From assembly GCF_014653575.1 (NCBI RefSeq), contig NZ_BNAQ01000001.1, forward strand, positions 1,054,001-1,118,000: a stretch of 64,000 nucleotides of DNA, read 5' to 3'. This document shows, piece by piece, positions 56,629-64,000 of this stretch (the first letter of the stretch is position 1; every line of letters begins with the position of its first letter). The DNA comes from Sphingomonas glacialis (lineage in GTDB: Bacteria; Pseudomonadota; Alphaproteobacteria; Sphingomonadales; Sphingomonadaceae). A program made the position numbers and the translations under genes. Below the pieces are notes generated by a model. That model did no database searches and had not been told where the DNA came from. It was given only the letters and a program-made list of their open reading frames with translations.

Positions 56629-58319
56629 TGCGCAACCTCGGCTTCCTGCACCGCGCCGTTTCGGCGACGGTCCTGACAGCGCTGGTCGCCAGCGCACCCG
56701 CTCCGCTCCTCGCCGCAGGCGGCAAGCCACCGCGGCGAGGCTCGCCCGCCCGCCCGGCCAGCCACGCCGTGACGCATATCGGATCGGCCCCCACGGGCAC
56801 CGTCCGCCCGACCAACGAGGTTACGCTGTCGACCGGCCAGGGCGAGTTGATCAATCTGCCCGCCAGCGTCAGCGACGTGTGGATCTCGAACCCGGGTGTC
56901 GCCGACGTCTATGTCAGCAACCCGCACCAGATCCATCTGTTCGGCAAGGATTTCGGCGAGTCGACGATCTTCGCGACGAGCGCGAGCGGTGCTGTGATCT
57001 ACGCCGCCAACATCCGCGTCAGCCAGAACCTGACCTCGATCGACCGCATGGTGAAGCTCGCCATGCCCGACAGCGACATCCGCGTCACCACGGTCGGCCA
57101 GATCGCGGTGCTGACCGGCACCGTCGCCTCGCCCGAGGACAGCGCCCAGGCACAGCGGCTGGTGAGCGGCCTGCTCAACCCCGGCGTCGTGCCAGGGGCC
57201 GAGACCGGGCTCAAGATCGGCGTGATCAACCGGCTGCGCGCGGCGACTCCGCTGCAAGTCAATCTGCAAGTGCGGATCGCCGAAGTCAGCCGCAGCTTCG
57301 TCAAGAATATCGGCGTCAATCTCGCCAACCGCCAGATCGGCAGCGGCGCGATCTTCAACCTCAATCAAGGCCGCGCCGCATCCATCACGACCGTCCCTGG
57401 CGTGCCCGGCGATCCGACGCTGATCGCGAGCGGCCTGAAGCCCGGCCAGACGCAATTCGCCTTCCCGGCCGCGACCGGCATGGGCACTGCGCTCGGGATT
57501 GCGGGCCGCGCGTTCGGCATGGATCTGCTCGCTTCGCTCGATCTGGGCGAACGCGACGGGCAAGTCTCGACGCTCGCCAATCCGAACATCACCGTGATCT
57601 CGGGCGAGACCGGCTCGTTCCTGGCCGGCGGCGAATTCCCGATCCCGATCTCGCAGGGGCTCGGCGCGGTGTCGGTCGACTACAAGCAATATGGCGTCAG
57701 CCTGTCCTACACGCCGACGGTGCTCTCCGACGGGCGCATCTCGCTCCACGTTCGCCCCGAAGTGTCGCAGCTGTCGTCGCAAGGCGCGGTCACGCTGTCG
57801 GGCGTCAGCATCCCCGCGCTGACGACGCGCCGCGCCGAAACGACGGTCGAGCTCGGCTCGGGCCAGAGCATGATGATCGCCGGGCTGTTGTCGAACAACC
57901 ACAACAACTCGATCGACAAGGCGCCGGCGCTCGGCGACATGCCCGTCGTCGGCGCGCTGTTCCGCTCGAACGCGTTCCAGCGCAACGAGACCGAGCTGGT
58001 GATCGTGATCACGCCGTATCTGGTCAAGCCGGTCAACGCCGCCGACATCGTCCTGCCGACCGATGGCTACAAGGCGCCGACCGATCTCGGCCGCGTGTTC
58101 ATGGGGCAGTTGGGAAGCGGCACCACCGGCGGCGATCGTCCCAAGCCGACAATGGCCCCGCGCGACCCGCTGCAGCCCGCCTTCCAGGCCGCGCTGCAAG
58201 TGCCGCAGCGCGCGCCTTCGGCACCGGGTGATCGCGACAGCGCACCGCTGCCCGCTCTTCCCGCACCCGCGGGCAAGCCCAAAAGGGGCGCCAATGTCGC
58301 GCCCGGTTTCAGCAACTAA
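56628..58319 (+). CDS. cpaC: Tad outer-membrane secretin CpaC/RcpA
   Basis: A 563-residue secretin that forms the outer-membrane pore for Flp pili. It has a signal peptide (residues 1-30), the N0-like domain (STGQGELINLPASVSDVWISNP), a BON-type region and the secretin core with SLDLGERDGQVSTLANPNITVISGE-type segment and TTRRAETTVELGSGQSMMIAGLL. The C-terminal 70 residues are Pro-rich. The ATG at 56628 overlaps the cpaB stop (TGATG) and has GAGGGG upstream. Confidence 0.94.
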   Translation: MRNLGFLHRAVSATVLTALVASAPAPLLAAGGKPPRRGSPARPASHAVTHIGSAPTGTVRPTNEVTLSTGQGELINLPASVSDVWISNPGVADVYVSNPHQIHLFGKDFGESTIFATSASGAVIYAANIRVSQNLTSIDRMVKLAMPDSDIRVTTVGQIAVLTGTVASPEDSAQAQRLVSGLLNPGVVPGAETGLKIGVINRLRAATPLQVNLQVRIAEVSRSFVKNIGVNLANRQIGSGAIFNLNQGRAASITTVPGVPGDPTLIASGLKPGQTQFAFPAATGMGTALGIAGRAFGMDLLASLDLGERDGQVSTLANPNITVISGETGSFLAGGEFPIPISQGLGAVSVDYKQYGVSLSYTPTVLSDGRISLHVRPEVSQLSSQGAVTLSGVSIPALTTRRAETTVELGSGQSMMIAGLLSNNHNNSIDKAPALGDMPVVGALFRSNAFQRNETELVIVITPYLVKPVNAADIVLPTDGYKAPTDLGRVFMGQLGSGTTGGDRPKPTMAPRDPLQPAFQAALQVPQRAPSAPGDRDSAPLPALPAPAGKPKRGANVAPGFSN

Positions 58320-58331
58320 GGCCGGAGGAAC

Positions 58332-58979
58332 ATGATCATGTTCAAGCGCAGTCTCTTGATCGCGACCACCCTCGCCCCCGCGTTGCTCGTCGGCGCATGC
58401 GCCGGCACGCAGAATCGCGGGCTCGAATCGGTCCACCAGCCGGTCGTCAGCCGCAGCGACTATGCACTCGACGTCGCGACCAGCGGCGGTGACCTAGCCC
58501 CCGGCGAAGAACAGCGTCTCGCCGGCTGGATGGCCTCGCTCCGCGTCGGCTATGGCGACCGAGTCGCGATCGACGATCCCAACCCCTACGGCGCTGGCGT
58601 GCGCGAGGCGGTGGCGCGCCAGGTGGCGCATTACGGCTTGCTCGTCTCGGACGACGCGCCCGTCACCAACGCGCCGATCACCGCGGGCACCGTCCGTGTG
58701 GTGGTGACGCGGATGAAGGCGAGCGTGCCCGGTTGCCCCGATTTCAGCCGTGATAGCTCGACCGATTTCGAGGCGAACACGTCCTCGAATCATGGCTGTG
58801 CGAGCAACGCGACGCTCGCTGCGATGATCGCCAACCCAGCCGATCTCGTGCTCGGCCAGACGGGCAACGGCGTCGCCGATCAGTCCGCTTCGGCAAAGGC
58901 GATCGACAGCTTCCGCAAGGCCCCGCCGAGCGGCGCCGGCGGCACCACCATCAAGGCCGAAAGCGCCGGAGGCAAATAA
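58332..58979 (+). CDS. cpaD: Tad pilus lipoprotein CpaD
   Basis: A 215-residue outer-membrane-associated lipoprotein with lipobox LVGAC (Cys near residue 23). RVTRMKASVPGCPDFSR-type segment (VVTRMKASVPGCPDFS), SNHGCASNATLAAMIANPADLVLG and the later RFRKAPPSG-like SFRKAPPSGAGG are diagnostic of CpaD. GGAGGAAC precedes two possible ATGs (58332 and 58338). The stop shares a base with the cpaE start. Confidence 0.93.
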   Translation: MIMFKRSLLIATTLAPALLVGACAGTQNRGLESVHQPVVSRSDYALDVATSGGDLAPGEEQRLAGWMASLRVGYGDRVAIDDPNPYGAGVREAVARQVAHYGLLVSDDAPVTNAPITAGTVRVVVTRMKASVPGCPDFSRDSSTDFEANTSSNHGCASNATLAAMIANPADLVLGQTGNGVADQSASAKAIDSFRKAPPSGAGGTTIKAESAGGK

Positions 58980-60265
58980 TGAACGCACCGTTCAATCCCG
59001 GCCGGATGGGTCTTCGCGATCCCTTCTCCGCTTATGTCTGCGACGAGACCACCGCCGAGACGCTACGGCCGATCGTCACCGAAATGGGCTGGGCGCCCGA
59101 AAAGGTGAACAAGGGCGGCCTGCGCAACGCGGTGCAATCGCTCTCGGTCTCGGCCTCGCCGCAGATCCTGTTCGTCGATCTCTCCGAAAGCGGCGACCCG
59201 CTCAACGACATCAATGCGCTCGCCGAAGTGTGCGAGCCCGGCACCGTCGTGATCGCGGCGGGCCAGGTCAACGACGTCCGGCTCTATCGCGATCTCGTCG
59301 TCAGCGGGATCCAGGATTATCTGCTCAAGCCGCTCAACCCCGACATGCTGCGCGAGGCCTTCACCAACGCGCAGGCGATCCTCAACGCGCCGAAAGCGGT
59401 CGAGGCGGGGACCGAGCGTCCGCATATCTCGACCGCGTTTATCGGCGCGCGCGGCGGCGTCGGCGCGTCGAGCCTGGCGACCTCGGTCGCCTGGGTGCTG
59501 AGCGAAAAGGGCGCGCGGACCACGGCGTTGCTCGATCTCGACGTGCATTTCGGCACCGGCGCGCTGTCGCTCGATCTCGAGCCCGGCCGCGGCCTGACCG
59601 ACGCGATCGAGAATCCCAGCCGTATCGACGGCCTGTTCATCGAACGCGCGATGGTCAAATCGAGCGAGCGGCTGTCGGTGCTGTCGGCCGAGGCGCCGAT
59701 CAATTCGCCGCTGATGACCGACGGATCGGCCTTCTATCAGTTGCAGGAGGAAATGCGCGCCGCGTTCGAATGCACCGTGGTCGATCTGCCGCGCACCATG
59801 CTGGTCCAGCATCCGCACTTGATCTCGGACATTCAAGTCGCGGTGATCGTCACCGAACTGACGCTGGCGGCCGCCCGCGACACGATCCGGCTGCTATCGT
59901 GGATGAAGTCCAACGCGCCGCAGACGCAAGTCGTGGTCGTCGCCAACCGCGTCCAGCCGGTCGCGCAGCTCGAGATCAGCCGCAAGGACTTCGAGGGGTC
60001 GATCGAGCGCAAGATCGATTTCAGCATCGTGTTCGATCAAAAGCTCGCGGCGCAGTCCGCCAAGCTCGGCAAGCCGTTTGCCGAGGCGGGCAAGGGTTCG
60101 AAGACGATCCTGCCGATCATCGACCTCGCGACCAAATTGATGGCGGTCGGCGATTCGGCCGAGTCGATCGATACCGGCGGCAAGAAGAAACCTGCCGCCA
60201 AGGGCACTTCGCTCGTCGGCAAATTCGACTTCAAGGCGCTGGTGTCGCGCAAGAAGAAGGCGTGA
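58979..60265 (+). CDS. cpaE: Pilus assembly ATPase-like protein CpaE/TadZ
   Basis: A 428-residue ParA/MinD-related protein that positions the Tad apparatus at a cell pole. An N-terminal receiver-like domain (residues 15-140) lacks clear phosphorylation residues. The deviant Walker A is GARGGVGASSLATS, with no signature lysine before the final serine, as is usual for CpaE. The basic C-terminus ends ALVSRKKKA. GGAGG precedes the ATG at the TAATG junction with cpaD. It is not followed by cpaF. Confidence 0.93.
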   Translation: MNAPFNPGRMGLRDPFSAYVCDETTAETLRPIVTEMGWAPEKVNKGGLRNAVQSLSVSASPQILFVDLSESGDPLNDINALAEVCEPGTVVIAAGQVNDVRLYRDLVVSGIQDYLLKPLNPDMLREAFTNAQAILNAPKAVEAGTERPHISTAFIGARGGVGASSLATSVAWVLSEKGARTTALLDLDVHFGTGALSLDLEPGRGLTDAIENPSRIDGLFIERAMVKSSERLSVLSAEAPINSPLMTDGSAFYQLQEEMRAAFECTVVDLPRTMLVQHPHLISDIQVAVIVTELTLAAARDTIRLLSWMKSNAPQTQVVVVANRVQPVAQLEISRKDFEGSIERKIDFSIVFDQKLAAQSAKLGKPFAEAGKGSKTILPIIDLATKLMAVGDSAESIDTGGKKKPAAKGTSLVGKFDFKALVSRKKKA

Positions 60266-60348
60266 AGCCACGCCGATGTCGGTTTTTGGGTCAGTTTTTG
60301 GGGGCGCCGTAAACGCCGTCGTAACGAAGCGGAGCGCTTGATAGGCTC

Positions 60349-61323
60349 ATGGACTTGATGCCCATTCTTTCGCTGGGTGGCGGCGCGCTGATCATGCTGA
60401 TGCTGGTCGCGTTCGCCTTTGCCGGCCCCTCGCCCGAACGCGCTCGAACGCGGCGTGTCGCGGCGATGCGCGCGCGTCACGGCGATTCGGCCAATACGCT
60501 GGTCGACGCCCAGATGCGCCGCATCTCGTCGCTGCAAGGCACCAAGATGGATGCTGCTGCGGCGCGCTTCCTGCCCCGCCCTGCCCTGCTCAAGAAGCGG
60601 CTGGCGATGACGGGCAAGACCTGGACCGTCGGCCAATACGGCATGGCGACGATCGGCATCGTGATGGGCGTGACGATCCTGCTGTCGATCATCGGGTTGC
60701 CGGTGCTGCTCGGGCTGCTGCTCGGCGTCGTGATCGGGGGTGGCGTGCCGCACATGGTCGTCGGCTTCTTCATCAAGCGCCGCATCGCGCAATTCACCAG
60801 CAAGTTTCCCGATGCGATCGAGCTGCTCGTGCGCGGCCTGCGCTCGGGCCTGCCGATCACCGAGACGATCGCGGTCGTCGGCGCCGAGGTCGACGGTCCG
60901 GTCGGCGTCGAGTTCAAGAGCATCACCGACAAGATGAAGATCGGCCGGACGATGGACGCCGCGCTGCAGGAAACCGCCGACCGGCTCGGCACGCCCGAAT
61001 TCCAGTTCTTCGTCATCACCATCGCGATCCAGCGCGAAACGGGCGGCAATCTAGCCGAAACGCTCGCCAACCTCGCCAATGTGCTGCGCATGCGCAGTCA
61101 GATGAAGTTGAAGATCAAGGCGATGTCGTCCGAGTCGAAGGCGTCGGCCTATATCGTCGGATCGCTGCCGTTCATCGTGTTCGGGATGATCTGGATGATC
61201 AACGGCAGCTACATGCAGAACTTTTTCGTCGACCAGCGGCTGATGGTCGTCGGCGGCGGAGGGCTTCTCTGGATGGGGCTTGGCGCGTTCATCATGAGCC
61301 GCATGGTCAATTTCGAGATCTGA
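60349..61323 (+). CDS. tadB: Tad inner-membrane protein TadB
   Basis: A 324-residue T2SSF-domain membrane protein, one half of the Tad inner-membrane platform. It has segments near 6-24, 90-130, 270-290 and 300-320, with the F domain FTSKFPDAIELLVRGLRSGLPITETI and TIAIQRETGGNLAETLANL between. It starts 83 bases after cpaE, where cpaF would normally stand; that gap holds a direct repeat GTTTTTGGG and no gene. Confidence 0.92.
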   Translation: MDLMPILSLGGGALIMLMLVAFAFAGPSPERARTRRVAAMRARHGDSANTLVDAQMRRISSLQGTKMDAAAARFLPRPALLKKRLAMTGKTWTVGQYGMATIGIVMGVTILLSIIGLPVLLGLLLGVVIGGGVPHMVVGFFIKRRIAQFTSKFPDAIELLVRGLRSGLPITETIAVVGAEVDGPVGVEFKSITDKMKIGRTMDAALQETADRLGTPEFQFFVITIAIQRETGGNLAETLANLANVLRMRSQMKLKIKAMSSESKASAYIVGSLPFIVFGMIWMINGSYMQNFFVDQRLMVVGGGGLLWMGLGAFIMSRMVNFEI

Positions 61324-61327
61324 TGCG

Positions 61328-62326
61328 ATGACCCCACTCGATCATCCCGCTGGCCCCGTCATCCTTGGCGTCAACGTCTTCACCGTCGCGACCTTCCTCG
61401 CCGGCATCGCGGCGTTCATGGTGCTGCTCGCGGTCTATGCCGCGACCACTGCGCGCGACCCGATGACCAAGCGCGTCAAGGCGCTCAACGACCGGCGCGA
61501 GCAGTTGAAGGCGGGCATTACCGCCTCGACCAAGCGCCGCGCCAAGCTCGTCACCAAGAACGAGACGACCGACCGGATCAAGGCGCTGCTGTCGGGCCTC
61601 AAGGTGCTTCAGGACAGCCAGGTCAAGGCGGCGCAAGTCAAGCTGATGCAGGCCGGCATCCGCTCGAAGGAATATGCCGTCGCGGTGATCTTCGGCCGGC
61701 TGATGCTGCCGCTCACCTGGGGCGTGTTCGGCGTCTATGTCGTGTACGGCACCGAGATGTTCGCCGGCTGGACGCCGTGGAAGGCGTACGCGCTGGTCGC
61801 GATGAACTTCGTGCTGTCGTACAAGGCGCCCGATATCTACCTCAACAATCTCGTCACCAAACGCTCCCAGGCGATCCAGAAGGGCTTGCCCGACGCGCTC
61901 GACTTGCTGGTGATCTGTGCCGAAGCGGGACTCACCGTCGACGCCGCGTTCAACCGCGTCGCGCGCGAACTCGGCCGCGCCTATCCCGAACTGGGCGACG
62001 AATTCACCCTCACCGCGATCGAACTCGGCTTCCTGTCGGAACGGCGCCAGGCGTTCGAGAACCTCGCCCAGCGCGTCAAGCTCGACGCGGTCAAGGGCGT
62101 CGTCACGACGATGATCCAGACCGAGAAATACGGCACGCCGCTGGCGTCTGCGCTTCGCGTGCTGTCGGGCGAGTTCCGCAACGAACGCATGATGCGCGCC
62201 GAGGAAAAGGCCGCTCGCCTCCCCGCGATCATGACGATCCCGCTGATCCTGTTCATCCTGCCGACGCTGTTCGTCGTCATTCTCGGCCCGGCGGCCTGCT
62301 CGATCTCCGACGCGTTCAACCACTGA
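61328..62326 (+). CDS. tadC: Tad inner-membrane protein TadC
   Basis: A 332-residue partner of TadB. The F domain includes GLPDALDLLVICAEAGLTVDAAFNRVA and FENLAQRVKLDAVKGVVTTMIQTEKYGTPL-type segment, with membrane segments at both ends. It starts four bases after the tadB stop and has the LFILPTLFVVILGPAAC C-terminal segment. The TPR gene tadD does not follow. Confidence 0.92.
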   Translation: MTPLDHPAGPVILGVNVFTVATFLAGIAAFMVLLAVYAATTARDPMTKRVKALNDRREQLKAGITASTKRRAKLVTKNETTDRIKALLSGLKVLQDSQVKAAQVKLMQAGIRSKEYAVAVIFGRLMLPLTWGVFGVYVVYGTEMFAGWTPWKAYALVAMNFVLSYKAPDIYLNNLVTKRSQAIQKGLPDALDLLVICAEAGLTVDAAFNRVARELGRAYPELGDEFTLTAIELGFLSERRQAFENLAQRVKLDAVKGVVTTMIQTEKYGTPLASALRVLSGEFRNERMMRAEEKAARLPAIMTIPLILFILPTLFVVILGPAACSISDAFNH

Positions 62327-62419
62327 CGACCGCGGCGGCAGGGGTGCCGGCAAGCGCCCTTGCCGCACGACGCGGTTACCGGCATTTTATCCCGCGACGT
62401 TCTGTCGAGGGATCAGGCC

Positions 62420-63076
62420 ATGCTGTTTACTACATCGGAGCAGTTCGTCGTATTGACGATCGTGCTGTTGAGCGGGTGGCTGATCGGGTTTGCCAGCGCA
62501 CCGAATGCCGCCAAATGGAAGCGGCGCGCGCGGGCGCAGGCCGACAGCTACGCGGCCTATCACCGCGATGCCGAGGACAAGCTCCGCGCGGCACAGCAGC
62601 GCGCGACCGACCTGAAGGACGAACTCGCGTCGCTCCGCGCCGACCATGCCGACGCCGAGCAGGCGATCGCGCGGCTGCGGAGCGGCGCGAAGCACGATGT
62701 TGCACCAGAGGTCGTGCCGGCGGCGGTTGCGCCGCCCCACGAGCCTGTTGTCAAAGCGGACAACGGCATCCCCCACGCCAGAGTCGATCCGCGCCCAGGG
62801 CGCGAGGATCTGACGCGGATCCGCGGGATCGACGCGTTGCTTGCGACGCGACTGTTCAGCCTCGGCTTGGTGCGGTTCGAGGATATCGAGAAGCTCTCGG
62901 CCGCCGACGAGATCGCGCTCGAGCAGCGGCTCGCGTTGCCCGCAGGGCTGATGGCGCGCGACGAATGGCGCGCGCAGGCTGCGGCGCTTCGCGCCGGATC
63001 GGCGGATGCGCCGGGGGAACACGTCGAAACGGGCGCACTGCAGGCGCGTGAGGTACCGCCTCCACCGTCAGCCTGA
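62420..63076 (+). CDS. Membrane-anchored helix-hairpin-helix protein, unrecognised family
   Basis: A 218-residue protein. Residues 8-27 are a single membrane segment; residues 35-90 form a likely coiled coil (AEDKLRAAQQRATDLKDELASLRADHADAEQ). After a proline-rich linker comes a helix-hairpin-helix-like domain (LTRIRGIDALLATRLFSLGLVRFEDIEKLSAADEIALEQRL). GAGGGA precedes the ATG. Similar small HhH domains occur in proteins next to NADH dehydrogenase or in envelope proteins; function is unknown. It stands 93 bases after tadC. Confidence 0.75.
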   Translation: MLFTTSEQFVVLTIVLLSGWLIGFASAPNAAKWKRRARAQADSYAAYHRDAEDKLRAAQQRATDLKDELASLRADHADAEQAIARLRSGAKHDVAPEVVPAAVAPPHEPVVKADNGIPHARVDPRPGREDLTRIRGIDALLATRLFSLGLVRFEDIEKLSAADEIALEQRLALPAGLMARDEWRAQAAALRAGSADAPGEHVETGALQAREVPPPPSA

Positions 63077-63092
63077 AGAAGGCTGGCGGCGC

Positions 63093-63120
63093 CCCTCCCC
63101 CGCTATGCGGAGGAGGGTTT
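63093..63120 (+). terminator. Candidate terminator between convergent genes
   Basis: CCCTCCCCCGC and GCGGAGGAGGG form an 11-bp stem with one mismatch and a three-base loop, followed by TTTC. It begins 16 bases after the stop of the helix-hairpin-helix gene and faces the end of ppdK. Confidence 0.6.
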
Positions 63121-63158
63121 CGGGAGCATGGCGCGCAACGCGGTGCGGCCGAGCCCGC

Positions 63159-64000
<842 letters not shown>

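Overview
The window is a high-GC chromosomal segment of an alphaproteobacterium, most likely a sphingomonad (Sphingomonas or a close relative). Supporting signs are an S10-spc-alpha ribosomal cluster of alphaproteobacterial composition, DUF4893 and SWFG/DUF2171 proteins of the kind known from sphingomonads, a Caulobacter-type cpa/tad pilus locus, and many GC-rich palindromes between genes. No prophage, insertion sequence or CRISPR array is visible. The window is essentially core chromosome with some accessory genes.

Layout. 1-2.2 kb: the end of an unrecognised gene, a translationally coupled NUDIX hydrolase/MpaB-type pair, and tRNA-Ala(CGC). 2.4-12.6 kb: a low-complexity SWFG/DUF2171 protein, a zinc metallopeptidase, a patatin-like lipase followed by 3-hydroxybutyrate dehydrogenase, a DUF4893 protein, a CDF transporter, an amino-acid permease, GMP synthase and a PRMT-like methyltransferase. 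12.7-14.8 kb: a secreted prolyl oligopeptidase.

14.9-37.7 kb: the str-S10-spc-alpha supercluster, all on the minus strand. Transcription order is rpsL, rpsG, fusA, tuf, rpsJ, rplC, rplD, rplW, rplB, rpsS, rplV, rpsC, rplP, rpmC, rpsQ, rplN, rplX, rplE, rpsN, rpsH, rplF, rplR, rpsE, rpmD, rplO, secY, adk, then a response regulator, a histidine kinase and a Uma2-family gene, then rpsM, rpsK, rpoA, rplQ. The two-component/Uma2 block between adk and rpsM is the main departure from the textbook order. A candidate promoter for the alpha genes overlaps the Uma2 stop codon. A good TTGACC-17-TATGCG promoter precedes rpsL.

37.9-43.3 kb: glpD, a zinc alcohol dehydrogenase, the tRNA hydroxylase trhO, and a prolyl-tRNA synthetase of the archaeal/eukaryotic-like type. 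43.5-49.5 kb: a glycine-cleavage operon (gcvT-gcvH-gcvPA-gcvPB, then a CcdC-like membrane protein and a DUF938 methyltransferase-like protein) headed by a tandem glycine riboswitch. 49.6-55.0 kb: a lipoprotein, ispH-thrB-rnhA, a small DUF1508 protein and a coupled FAD oxidoreductase/alpha-beta hydrolase pair. 55.1-62.3 kb: a tad/cpa pilus cluster (cpaA, B, C, D, E, tadB, tadC) in which no CpaF/TadA ATPase gene is present. 62.4-64.0 kb: a membrane-anchored helix-hairpin-helix protein and the 3' part of pyruvate phosphate dikinase.

The observations I rate highest are: arginine at S12 position 88, where K88R causes streptomycin resistance in other bacteria; the two-component/Uma2 block inside the ribosomal cluster; the tad cluster without cpaF; the glycine-arginine-rich extension on ribosomal protein S5; and several families of dispersed palindromes, some placed inside the ribosomal operon and one supplying the C-terminus of a methyltransferase.
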